From Scatophagus argus (taxonomy: Eukaryota > Chordata > Actinopteri > Scatophagidae), in assembly GCF_020382885.2 (NCBI RefSeq), contig NC_058499.1, forward strand, positions 423,501 through 487,500: DNA of 64,000 nt, in the 5' to 3' direction. Below the pieces are notes generated by a model. It was not told the origin of the DNA, made no database searches, and worked only from the letters and a program-made list of their open reading frames with translations. The stretch's first letter is position 1. Every line of letters begins with the position of its first letter. A program made the position numbers and the translations under genes. Below, piece after piece: positions 52,465 through 63,510 of this stretch.

Positions 52465-52504
52465 CGTTGGTCTCCGTTGGTCTCCGTTGGTCTCCGTTGG
52501 TCTC
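52465..52504 (+). repeat. Four perfect copies of CGTTGGTCTC
   Basis: A 10-bp unit is repeated four times without error; the next unit begins TGAATT and breaks the pattern. It is an isolated short minisatellite. Confidence 0.95.
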
Positions 52505-54189
52505 TGAATTAAAACAGCAGATGCAAAGTGAATGTTTGACTGTCTTCACTTCCACCTGCAGCTCGTCTCCACATGAGAGCGTGGCAGACGCCCTGAGGGA
52601 AACGCAAACGTGATGTGAGACGTGTCAGCCATTTGTTAATTAGCCTTTATAACCTCCCACTAATTGCCTGTTGTTGCCACTGGTGCTGCAGAGAGTCCAG
52701 TCGGAGTGGCGTTTCCTCAGCAGGCGCGTCTGATCAGCTCTGCCACGCCGTCGCTCTCTCAGCAGCACTTTGAGCCACTGAATTGAGTTTTTTAATTGGT
52801 TCTGCTGCGTACCAGAGGCCTCTGCGGCAGCCGCCATGTTGGCTTCACGTTGACAAGCAGCCTGCAGGGGACAGCGTGCTAATACTGCTGACTCCCCAGC
52901 TGAGAGGTCCGGGCAGTCGACAGGGGGTTCACTGGGGTTCCACAGGTTTGGTTTGGGGCCACAGCACTGAAGGAGCATCCTGTCACCCAGCGTCACACAG
53001 GCAGGAAATCATCAGTCACTGAGGATTAATGTTAATATCTCGTTTAGAAGATTTCAAAGATTTCCATCACAAAGTGGTGTTGATGCGGAGGTCTGGTGCA
53101 GCTCTGGATTCTAACATCGCTGATGAACGCTGCTCTGAGCAGCCAGATGCGTCGAACTTTGTGGAGATGCTGGTCCTGCGACCTGCATCAGTGACTTGGA
53201 TTAGCTGCAGCGAAGCCTGCCGCAGACCAGAGGCCACGCCCTTCGTCACGGACACGTTAAAGTCTTGATGTAATTTAAAGGAGGAGGTATATGGCACATG
53301 TACATGAGCTGTAGACACCCAAACTGTCTTCTGTCCTGGGCTGTAAATTTGTTTCCTGCTGTGTACATTTTAACGTGTAATCTTATGGGGAATGACTTGC
53401 TTTGGAGCCAGGCTCAAGGAGCTGCAGTTTTTCATGCTTCTGTGTTGGCTTTTTTTTAATCATCTCTGGAGGTTAAAGCTTGTATCATTAACATGCTAAC
53501 TTTATCAAAACAACAACATGGCCGTTCCTCTGGCGCCCCCTGCAGGCCATACGAGACATTTCTCAACAGCTGGATGAAAGACATCTGAAGAACTGAAAGT
53601 TCAGATGAAGAAGATTCTGCTGCAGGTCACGTCTCTGGGTTCAAACTGTTCTCAGCTTGTTCAGCAACTCCTCCTTCACCTGTGCTGCCTCCTCACCTCA
53701 GCTCTCCACCGCCGTCCTCTGAAGGGCCCAGCTGAGGGGCCCGGGGGTAACACTCCCCCACTTCCTGAGTGTGTGTGTGTCTCACTTGTCAGATGATGGA
53801 AGACATCAGAATCCTTCATGAGGACGGAGGATGTCTCCGAGGGGACCAACTCGTTCAAGAGCCACCGACCATCTCCAAGCAGCAGCTCGGCCGCCGTCAC
53901 GATGCCTTCGAGTTACCACGCGTCACAAATCAGTAACCTGTGAGGGGCCCGGGGCCCCTGACGAGGCTCAAACAAGAGTCTCCTCATGGCACACAGACAG
54001 GATGTGCATCCATTTACAGTCTGGATCTCTTCAACAGATCTTTGTGATTTCAAAACAAACGAAATGAAAATATTTTCAGTGCTTTAACAATAACTCATGT
54101 TTCTCATCAACAAGGTTTCTGCAGTACAGATGTTCTGACAAATGAAATGAATGGCATAATTCTTGGATTTTATTGATGATTCATCACCT

Positions 54190-54412
54190 TGGAGCAGGAG
54201 GAGGAGCTCAGAGCCGCTGCTCCTCCACATCCAGAGGAGCCGGTTGAGGAGGTTCGGGCTCCTGGTCAGGACGCCTCCTGGACGTCTCCCTGTGGAGCTG
54301 CTGACCGCGGGCAGAACCGGGACACGATGGAGGGATTACATCTGGCCTGGGAACGCCGAGCTGGTGGAAGCGGCCGGGGAGAAGACAGCTACCCGCTTTA
54401 TGGACATTTTCA
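54190..54412 (+). mobile_element. LINE ORF2 extreme C-terminal fragment
   Basis: Read in frame, the text gives SRLRRFGLLVRTPPGRLPVE, then RTGTRWRDYIWPGNAELVEA and AGEKTA. This is the C-terminal block I recall from fish LINEs (RLRWFGH, PPGRLP, TRWRDYI, LAWERL). Internal deletions of a few residues separate the blocks. It is only a 220-bp 3' stub. Confidence 0.75.
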
Positions 54413-57085
54413 GTCATAAAAACCTGAGCGGAAACGGTGGGAAAAAAATCACAAAAAGTTCTTACTCTGAGCTGGAAAAGTTGGTGTACGGATTAAAAAG
54501 AAACCTAATCACGATGTTTATTAACGATGATGCAATGAATCACGTGACTTAAACGTGGCGTCAGGTGTGTGTGATGAGGACGCTGTAACCTTCCTCACTC
54601 TGATGCATGAAACAGAAACACCTCATTCCATTCATAATAATTCAATTCAATTAATTAATAATTATTGATCAATAATGAATCATTTTATGAACTGAATCCA
54701 TTAGCTTTTCTTTCTCTCAGGATTAAACATACTGTAGTGAAACTAGTCAGAACAGGTTTAAAGTTTGCTGAATGCTGAGGCCATCTGTCCAGAGGTCCAG
54801 AGGTCTGGAGTACGAGGTGTGAACCGGCCTGCCTCAGCCTGCCGTCTCTGGCTGTTCCATGTGACATCCAGTCCTCCTCGTCCTGGACTGCACTCGGGCG
54901 ACGAGAGTCTCTGGTGTTGATTAGCTGTGACCGTCTGACTGACTTGGCAGGACGCCTGAGGGACATTAGTTGATTTACAGTCTAATTAATGTGGACTATA
55001 TTTAGTCTGTCCATTTGTGATGAACATGTGTGGTGCTGAACGCAGACCGGATTTCAAACAGCCCCCCTTTGTGTGTTCATGTATGATTCTGAATGAAACA
55101 GAGGAACTTCACCGTGTCTCCACAGGAGCTGGAAGACAGCAGATGTTAGGAAGCGTAACAGGATGCGGTTGACCCTGAGTCTTACGAGGTCCCACGTGAC
55201 TCACTGGTCTCCCCACTGAGGCATCATTCTATGTGAGATGTGCGGCTGTAATTTTCAGACTCAGGAAGTCCAGCACGTCGTGTGGTGGGTTTGGGTACCC
55301 ACCAGAGAGCCGTTCGGGTCCCCACAGACAAAGTGAGGGGACTCACAGCTGGAGCGTTCGCTTTGGGTGGGCAGGATGCTCTCTTGGCTGAACCATCAGT
55401 CAGAAAATCTGACTGGACTCAGTGGTGCAGTCGAAGCAGGACTTCAAAAGCTTCTGTTTAAAGAAACTAAAATGTTCTGCTTCATGTGAAGGACCAAACA
55501 CAACTAACTGCTGGGCATCACTAGGACATCCAGTTCACCAGATTACACATTAACTCCATTAACTCACTACTGATTTTTAATTAACAAACAATCTGAATCT
55601 TTCCCTCATGTCAATCAAAGAGAATCCCGCTGGTTCAACCCGTGTCGCTGCTGAACCACAGACGGATTCTGGTCTGACAGTCCTGGACCTTCAGCCTGAC
55701 CACCTCCCTGACGCTCCAGCACAGCGTAACATGCAGCTTCAGAGAACTGTGGTGCAGCTGAGTCACTAAAACATCCTCCTTTAGATTACATCTGAGACCG
55801 TTTGACTTCCCAGCGTCCTGTGGTCTTCTCGGTGATTATCGCTTCACGTAAAAGTCCAACGTGTCTCAGCGGACACAGTTTCATTTTTTTATTGTTTCAT
55901 CACAACTTCAACCGTCGTCATCTGATAAAACGAATATCAAAAACAATCAAGTTTAGGGTTTAAAGTTTGAAGAGTGAGAGTAGAAATGTTTGGATTCACT
56001 GCAGCCTCTGGAATATAAAAGCGCTGGGTCCTCCTCCTGTATAATGAATCACAAGCAGACGGCGGAGGTCAGGCTCATCTTCCTCACTGCTGACTGTGCT
56101 GAGGGGAGGTCAAAATGACATTTCATTTAAGACAGGACCCGGAGCACCCGTGTTTGAACCTCCCCCCTGTGAGGGGAGATAAATGAGAGCAACTTGGCCT
56201 GGAAGAGCTTTTCTATCCCCCAGACAGTTTGCTCAAGGACGACAGTCTGACGGAGAGAAGAAAGGGGGGAGGAGGGGGAGGACCCAACTGCCTCCTGTAA
56301 ATGTCAGGTGTCGCATTCAGGGAACTAATATCATTTGTGAGCCAGTTATAACATATTTAATTACAAAGTTAAGATACGTATTTCAATGCCGCCCTGCAAT
56401 GTTGCATTATGGCTTAGAACTTATGAAGGATGTGTAAGAAGACTTTATGCAATTAGAGAGGATTTCCTGCAGGCCAGCGCTGTGCAGATAAGGATCTGTG
56501 AACCCTAATTCAACATGGATGGTAATACTGGCTCTTTAATGTTATTACTGGAGGCTTTAAAGTCTAATAAGGGGCATTTTTTTTCACTTTCATTTGCTTT
56601 ATCTAACCAGACGGTGACATCTGGAGATAATGAACTTTAATTTCTGTCACAGCCAAAGAAACAAAAAAGAGAAAAAAACGTTATCAGAGGACTTGTTTTA
56701 AATATTCTATTTTTCAATACAACTTTTAAATTATTCAGGAAGAGCTCGTCAGTTGTTATCTCTCCACCGATATGTTTTTCATTGTCAAGGCGTACTGTGT
56801 TGAAAAGAATTGGCCACGCCGCTGTCTGAGGAGCTGGCAGGGATGAAAACCAATCAAAGCAGCACGTACATCAGCTCAGAAAACGCCGCAGAGCTTTAAT
56901 CTCTCCAGTACACTCGGTTACATCATGTGCTCGTGTGGGAACCTTTCAGCCTCCTCCTCAACTCAGCTGTGGCAAACAACGTCCGTCTGACCTCAGCGTC
57001 CGTCAGGAGGCAGACCGACATCTCCTTCACTCCTCAGGACAGCTGAAAGGCTTAACCCTGGAAATGTACACATGTATTCATGGCA
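54413..57085. other. Gene-poor stretch containing candidate conserved non-coding elements
   Basis: No exon was recognised. 54820-54990 (GTTGATTAGCTGTGACCG, CTGACTGACTTGGCAGG, GTCTAATTAATGTGG) and especially 56290-56600 are repeat-free, with balanced composition and many homeodomain, GATA and POU-like cores. Such texture is common in developmental enhancers. Conservation cannot be tested here. Confidence 0.4.
56290..56600. promoter_or_regulatory. Candidate conserved non-coding element (enhancer-like)
   Basis: Dense short motifs: ATATTTAATTACAAAG, TTATGCAATTAGAGAGG, CAGATAAGGATCTG, CCTAATTCAACATGG and AAAGTCTAATAAGG. There is no repeat similarity and no tenable coding frame. The call rests on texture only. 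Confidence 0.35.
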
Positions 57086-57935
57086 GGGATGAAAAAGGGA
57101 ATACAGAGAACAGATCAGGGACTTTGTGGACTGGTGTCAGTGGAACCGCCTTCAGATCAACACAGGGAAAACCAAGGAGCTGCTGGTGGGTTTGGGCAGG
57201 CACAGTCACCCCCCTGAAACCGGTGAACATCCAGGGAATGGACATGGAGACTGTGGACTCTTATAGGTACCTGGGCGTTCACCTGAACAATAAAGTGGAC
57301 TGGACTCTTAGCACTTTACAAGAAAGGCCAGAGCAGACTCTACCTGCTGAGGAAACTCAGGACCTTTGGAGTGCAGGGATCAGCTCCTGAGGACCATCTT
57401 TGACACTGATGTGGCTTCAGCCATTGTCTTTGGAGTGGTCTTCTGGAGCAGCAGCATCTCCACCGCTGACAGGAAGAGACTCGATAAACTGATCAAGAAG
57501 GCCAGCTCTGTCCTGGGTTGTCCCCTCGACTCAGTGCGGGTGGTGGGAGAGAGGAGGACGGACAATGTCTCCCACCACCTGCAGGACACCATCAGAGCAC
57601 CGAGCAGCTCCTTCAGCGAGAGACATCGTAGGTCCTCGTCCATCATAGGACTCAATCACGATAATAATAACGATAACATTAATAATAATGATGATGATGG
57701 GCCATTTACTGGCCCACGTGCAAGCGCTGCTGTTGTGTGTTTTGTTGTTTTCTCCTGTACATAGTGTTTTATATTATATCACTATTCTTTACTATACTAC
57801 AGTATATATATTGCTGGCTCTTCTTTATTTCCTACACTTCCACAAACTGTAAATTGTTTTTCATCGATGCCTATCTCTGTTTTGCTCTGCTACTATGTGA
57901 ATTTCAATAAAGGAAATCTTATCTTAGCTTATTTT
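57085..57935 (+). mobile_element. CR1/L2-like LINE ORF2 C-terminus with 3' tail
   Basis: Reads, with frame breaks, TKELLVGFGR-like text, then VNIQGMDMETVDSYRYLGVH, LNNKVDWTL, LYLLRKLRTFGV, SAIVFGVVFWSSSISTADRK and LDKLIKKASSVLGCPLDS. This is the RT thumb and C-terminal block. The 3' region ends in TTCAATAAAGGAAATCTTATC with a short TCTTA-type tail at about 57930. It is 5'-truncated (no FADD core) and inactive. Confidence 0.85.
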
Positions 57936-59584
57936 GCTTTGTTTTCTAGTTTTTCTATTTCTGGGCACCAAACTTGTGATGACTAACTGTTCCAATGTTG
58001 CCGTGGAGGTTTTGCTAATTTGAGAGTTTTGTGAAATCTGCTGAGTCATCACAGATTTTAATGAGTAAACAGCACAAAGGTGGCGGCTTGTTTGACTGCT
58101 TTTGTCTGAGAGAATTTCTTAAGTCCTGAACGACGGCTGCTATGATCACGAGGGCGGGAAGGCGGGAAGGCCGTCAGGAGGGAATCTGAGGAAATGGTTT
58201 TATCGCACGCCCTGACCCTGAACTGACGAGTCGATGTGAAGAGCAAAGCCCTCTTTGGCTGAAGTAAACAACCGTGCATTTCTTATTTTCAGAGGAAACA
58301 CAACTTAAAAGTGCAGTTATGAAATGAACAAGCTGTTTGATTATTCACATTGTAATGTACTGTAGCCTGCTGGAGTCGGGTTCACACGAGGTGTTTTCCT
58401 CTGCGCGGATTCTTTTTTGTTTATTATGTGGAAAATTCAATAAAGAAAATAACAAAAAAAAAACAAACCAAACCACACACACACACACACACACACAGGT
58501 GTGTTTCTTACCTGATGGAGGAGCACAGCTCGCCATGCGCCTTCCTTCCTGTTGGCGAGGTGATCCTGCACGTATAAGCGAGGCCACATCTCACCACGGC
58601 GATGCTGGTATCCTAGCAGCTGCAGTCGGTGGCGTTTGTTGGCACGGCAACAGAACAGAAGCTCAGAGACGAACTGATGGGTCTTTTCAGCTGTCCGTAG
58701 GTAAGGAGCACACAGGTGAGGAGTGGGCTCGGGCTTTGATTCCCGGCGCTGAGACGGTCGTGTGCAGCCTGCGCTTCGACAAGCTCCAGAGAAACGTACA
58801 TCACATCTGGGTGAATTAATTATGCAGATGTGAGGCCGCCGCCGTGCACCGCTTCAGCGGGAGGGTCGAGTACACCTGCATTTAGCCCCACTCGTGCCTC
58901 CCGCGCTCCCATTGCGCCGCGACACAGCTGTCGGCACCTCATCATCAGCAGCCACACGTGGCAGCTCCGTTTGGCCGAATCCACCACAAGCGCCCCCTCA
59001 GTGTGATTTATGCAAACGAGCCACGGAGCTTCTCACTCGGGGCCTGGGAGGCGGCGGGAGTCAGCGGTTTGGTCTCGTGTGATTTTTCTCTAATTAAGAC
59101 CTCAGACAACGCGGCTGATGTGGGAGGCCGAACGCTCAGCTCTCCTCTCTGAACGTTTAATATTCATGTGAACTATCAGCAGCCCTCTGCTCAGACGTCA
59201 CAGCTCAGGCCAACAGCGGGAACACGGCTCGTCCCCATCACGCTGGAGGCCGCACTCACGGGAAACAGAAACCAGAGACGTCCTGAGCCTCCCGGTTTGT
59301 CGGGATCAGAACGTAGAAACGGGTTTTAGTTCAGTGCTGCTTCATGTGGGTTTGGAGGCCTGAAACGCGTTCTGGGTGGGCTGAGAAGGAACTCCAGAGA
59401 TTTGAGCTGGTAAACATGAAAGGTGAGGAGCCTGTTCAGAGGATGGAGAAGAACGCAGTCAGAATTATGTTAAAGTAATCCAATAATTCTTTCCACAATT
59501 AATGCATCCATTGTTTTAATTACAAAACGACAGCAAACAGTAAAATGAATGTGCTTTGCAAGTTTCTGTCCTCAGATCTTTTGT
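57936..59584. other. Spacer between LINE relic and immp2l 3' end
   Basis: No exon was recognised. A (CA)n microsatellite lies at about 58473-58497 just after an A run. 58810-59170 is GC-rich with ATTATGCAGATG (POU-like) near its start and could be regulatory. Confidence 0.35.
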
Positions 59585-59590
59585 TTTATT
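59585..59590 (-). promoter_or_regulatory. immp2l: immp2l polyadenylation signal
   Basis: AATAAA on the minus strand (plus TTTATT), about 180 nt past the immp2l stop codon, gives a short 3'UTR. Confidence 0.6.
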
Positions 59591-59767
59591 CAACCAGTGG
59601 TCGTGGACCAGGTTCATGTCGGGGTCAGGACTTCAGCTGTCCTGTGGTCGTTCACATCTCTGCAGCCACAGTCCAACAGTTCACATAACAACAACGTGTG
59701 TTTCCTCCTCAATTTCACATCGTAGAAACAGTAAAGGTGATACGGCGTGTGGGCGGAGCTTGTGTGT

Positions 59768-61619
59768 TCATCCCTCCTCTTCCTCAGCATCCAGCGGTCC
59801 TCTGTTGGGGGGCAGACACGGTTTGATTTGCTGCCAGCGATTTGGCGGCCAGATGATGTGAGAAGCTCGGCTGTGGAGCAGCCCCACTGACACCTGGGAA
59901 GAAAAAACAAACGAGAAGTTCATGTTCAGGTACAACGCAGTGAGGAGTCTCATCACGTGACGCGGACACCCTGACACCACTTCCTGTCAATCACATACGA
60001 CTTCCTCCTATCTGGAGAGGCAGAACCGGACCTCACGTGGGGTTTTACAAAACCATCCGATGTCGGCTTTCCTACGTGGAAAAACTCTTTCTTACCTTCT
60101 GTGGAAGCGGCTCTCGCTTTGAGAACTTTGTTCAGTCCTCATTGTTTCCATCAGGGATGTTCCCGACAGGCAGTCGACTCAGCAAGGAGTCCGCCTGCAC
60201 CACCGTGAGAACAGTTTCCACGGGGTAAAGCAGCTGATCTGATTTCTGGTGATCCTGGATGTTCGTAGTGATGATACCATGAACTCCGGCACTTCGCTGA
60301 ATGAAAGCGTATCTGACACGTGTTTGTGTATTTGAAACCTGCAGAAACATGCAGACGAATGCTCGTTTGGGAGGATTTAAAACAGTCTGGTTCACATTCA
60401 GGCTCGGGTCTGGAGAGCAGCAGGCGTTAAGAGCTGAGATAATTAAAACTGGCAGGCTGACAGCTGAAGTTCTGATTGCTTGGTGTCATCCGACGTCCTC
60501 ACTGCATCAGCTAAAGCTGCTCTGCATAAGGTCGAACACACACGGAGACAAGTGTCAACGGCTCTTAATGACGGCTGTTATCTCCGAAAGGCTGCCGTCT
60601 GTCTTTGGATTCAGACGCCAGCCGACTCGCAGGGCGAAGCAGGACAGGCGAGGGTGCGTTTGATTGGACTCCCCCGTGTGGCTGAGGCGGGGTTGTACTC
60701 TGTCTCCACCCTGACAGCAGCTGCAGGTCGGTGGGCTGTTTTCTCCCACAGCGATGGGAACGCTAGTTCACACAGCTGCTAACGTCGGGTTCAGACCAGG
60801 CCCAGATCCAAACCGTGAGTCTCTTTTGGCTCGTTCTTTGCTTCTTTTCTTGTCTTCTTTCTGTACTTCCTCAGCTCCCCGCTTGGCCTCAGAGGCTGAG
60901 CTCCTGCTCACCCAGTGGTGTGGTTCAGCCCCCTGCAGATGTGCTCTGGTCATTTTGGGCTCAGTAAAACAAAGAATTTGTTGCCTCTTTAAAGGCTTTA
61001 ACAGCCCACACTTTGAGACCCACTGATATCAGATCCTCCAGTTCTCCGATGGACGCTGACAGTCCGCTCTTTAAACGCTGTCCTGAAATGTGTCCTGGGT
61101 GGACGGCATTGAGACGTTTACACCAGCAGATAAAAGTTTCCTCTCATTTATTAGCTAACAAATCACACGAGTGGAGTGAAAAAGAGGGACAACTGGACCA
61201 CAGATTCCTGCTCCACCTGAACCAGACTCTGCTGAAGGTGCGTCACATTTTGTTTTCTCTTTCTGTCAAACTTTTGCACAAAATTACACACAAACTTTAA
61301 ATCCATAAGTTAAAAATATAATGAGAAGAGTCTCCATGAGGCCGGTCACCATGGTAACAGCCCTGAGTTATTTACCCTGTTACTGTGCAACGGCTGTGTG
61401 TAAGGGAGACCATGTGACCACACTGTCGGTGTGTGTGTGTGTGTGTGTGAGTGAGAGTGTGTGTCTCAGTGAGTGTGTGTGTGTGAGAGTGTGTCAGCAG
61501 TGGGTTCAGGTCTTACTGGTCCAAAGCTGTTGCTGTCCAGACTGTGGCCGTGATGATCCCCCTCGATCCAGAAGTGACCGTCAGGGACTCGAACGTATCG
61601 GTTCTTGTAGCCCAGAGTC
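59768..61619 (-). CDS. immp2l: Mitochondrial inner membrane peptidase subunit 2 (IMMP2L), last two coding exons
   Basis: Minus strand. The penultimate exon 61619-61517 starts after CTCTTCAG and ends GGACCA|GTAAGA. The last exon 59893-59768 starts after TTCCCAG and ends in TGA. Together they encode [34 protein letters not shown], then [20 protein letters not shown] and an acidic EEEEG end. [16 protein letters not shown] is the conserved C-terminal box of S26 signal peptidases. The last hydrophobic block and WPP motif match vertebrate IMMP2L. With IMMP1L it cleaves sorting signals from intermembrane-space proteins such as cytochrome c1. The catalytic Ser and Lys lie in upstream exons beyond base 64000. 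The intron between these exons (61516-59894) is only 1.6 kb; the human gene is among the largest known. IMMP1L was excluded by the C-terminal extension. Confidence 0.92.
59894..61516 (-). other. immp2l: Last intron of immp2l
   Basis: Contains a GT/GA-rich microsatellite (about 61429-61497) just beside the penultimate exon's donor. The 95-codon frame at 61013-61300 (+) shows no known domain. Nothing else was recognised. Confidence 0.5.
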
Positions 61620-61865
61620 CTGAAGAGACCAGAATCACATGTTGTTTTTCTGAGGTTCATTTCAAGACGCCTCAACAATCAGAGCATATCAGAGCCAAAG
61701 TATGTAAAAATATTATAAGTTCAATAAACGTACGAGTTAGTTGTCCAGGACCCCCTTGCAGACTAACAGTGACTCCTGTTTACAAAAATCTTAATTTGTA
61801 AAGTAACTAAGGCTGTCAAATGAATACAAGAAGTACAACGTTTTCCTTGGATCTGTAGCACAGTA

Positions 61866-62150
61866 AAATGTCATTTGGAGCCAGAGTCTGTGCAGTAGTG
61901 ATCGGGAGGTGGAGCTGCAGTGTTGAGTTCCCGCCCAGACACCCGTCTGAGCCAATCAGGAGCAGCGCTCAGCTGTCAATCATTACATTTCAGAGCCTTT
62001 TTATAGCACCAAATAACTAATTAAAACCAAACTGAGCAGAAACATGAACTGTTGAATGAGGGGGGAGGAGCTTATGAGCTGTACTGCCGCCAGCCACCAG
62101 GGGGCGTCTAGATGGTTTGGCTTCATGTCATCCATCTTCAGACACAGCCA
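61866..62150 (+). mobile_element. Dispersed short repeat (family 'AAGATGG'), internally deleted copy
   Basis: From AATGTCATTTGGAGCCAGAG to GTCATCCATCTTC. It has the CCAATCAGGAGCAGCGCTC and CCACCAGGGGGCGTCTAGATG blocks but lacks the ATCAGCGTGATAAG-to-CATGG middle. The deletion joins ACTGTTGAATGAGG to GGGGAGGAGC. Confidence 0.75.
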
Positions 62151-62580
62151 GGTGGTACAAACTCATGTTGTAATGTGGAGTGAATGAAAGCTGAAGTGGA
62201 AGTAGGACTGAAGGGACTCCACAGGGGCTGAATAATCGCTTCTCGACTCTGAGAAGAGAGAGACAGGATCAGGATTCAGGTTCAGATCAAAACTGCGGGA
62301 CAACCAGCCTCTAAATCAGCCCCGCGGCGTCACTTCCCGCCGCCGCTGCCGCCTTATCACTCAAACAAAGATCACATCCGAGGACACGTTCAGACTAATG
62401 AGGGTGGAGGGGCTGGTGGTGTAGCTGCTTCAGTTGGTCATGTTTATGAGCAGAGCGCCCTTCATCATCCCTCTGCACCCTCTGTTAGGGGCCCGTTCAG
62501 GTCCTGATTTATCATTTAACAGGGGACACTGTGAGTTATGAAAGGGGAATTTGTCTGTGATTCTTATTGTCTGTGAGTCT

Positions 62581-62853
62581 GTGTGTGAGGGTGTGTGTGT
62601 GTGTGTGTGTGTCTGTGAGGGTGTGTGTGTGTGTGTGTGAGGGTGTGTGTGTGTGAGTCTGTGAGGGTGTGTGTGTGTGAGTCTGTGAGGGTGTGAGTCT
62701 GTGAGGGTGTGTGAGGGTGTGAGTCTGTGAGGGTGTGTGTGTGTGAGTCTGTGAGGGTGTGTGTGTGTGTGTGAGTCTGTGAGGGTGTGTGTGTGTGTGT
62801 GAGCGTGTGTGTGAGTCTGTGAGGGTGTGTGTGTGTGTGTGTGTGAGTCTGTG

Positions 62854-62905
<52 letters not shown>

Positions 62906-62933
62906 TCTGTGAGGGTGTGTGAGTGTGTGTGTG

Positions 62934-62967
<34 letters not shown>

Positions 62968-62978
62968 TGAGTCTGTGG
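62581..62978 (+). repeat. Compound GT microsatellite/minisatellite
   Basis: About 400 bp of (GT)n punctuated by GAGTCTGTGAGGGT units, so it is both a dinucleotide and a roughly 20-35-bp variable tandem repeat. The long open frames on the minus strand here (HTHTHT-type) are artefacts. Confidence 0.95.
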
Positions 62979-63282
62979 ACTGAAGCTGTTGCCAGATGTT
63001 TCCATCACTGTTTATCATCTGTGAATCAGTTCTCATGCTGACGATGTGTCTGACATCACCTGACCTGCAGGCCGCGTTTGATTGGACGAGACATTAACAG
63101 GTGACTGAGAGTCATCATGAAGTCTCCAAACACGTGCAGATGATGAAGTTAACTTCCCATAATCCTCCTGGAGTCCTCCCTGCACTTGTCTGTGTGTAAA
63201 GTTCAGTTTGTGTTTGGTGTCCCCACACAAAACGGCTAAATCATTTAGAATATAATAAACCGGTCGCTCAACCGGTCCAGGC

Positions 63283-63510
63283 AGATGGCTGCCCATCTTG
63301 AGTCGGGGTCTGCTCCGAGGTTTCTGCCCTCTAAAAGGCAGTTTTTCCTCTCCACTGTCGCCAAGTGCTGCTCAAGGGGGAATGTTGGGCTCTCTGTATT
63401 ACAATTTAATTAAAGAGTTTGGTCTGGACCTGCTCTGATTGGAAAGTGTCATGAGATAACTTTTGTTGTGAACTGGCGCTATATAAATAAACTGAATTGA
63501 AACTGAATTG
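63283..63510 (+). repeat. High-copy fish repeat, long copy
   Basis: Blocks GAGTCGGGGTCTGCTCCGAG, GGCAGTTTTTCCTCTCCACT, GTCGCCAAGTGCTGCTCA, TTAAAGAGTTTGGTCTGGAC and GGCGCTATATAAATAAAC run in the order I recall for a very common percomorph repeat. It ends in a GAATTGAAACTGAATTGAA-type tail. A 3' fragment also lies at 52318-52408. Confidence 0.7.

Larger units (their letters stand above)
51335..54190. other. Gene-poor stretch with small repeats and a candidate regulatory block
   Basis: No exon was recognised. It holds a LINE/SINE-like tail at 52318-52408, a four-copy 10-bp tandem repeat at 52465-52504, and a motif-rich stretch at about 52625-52700 with TTGTTAATTAGCC and CACTAATTGCC homeodomain cores. 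The rest is unremarkable. Confidence 0.4.

Noticed and set aside
61013..61300. Possible extra exon in the immp2l interval (plus strand)
   Set aside because: Looks charged and helical but matches no family I know, and lies inside the immp2l intron on the opposite strand without clear acceptor support.
62430..63036. Two long minus-strand frames rich in His-Thr
   Set aside because: They arise from the GT-rich satellite and overlap each other in different frames.
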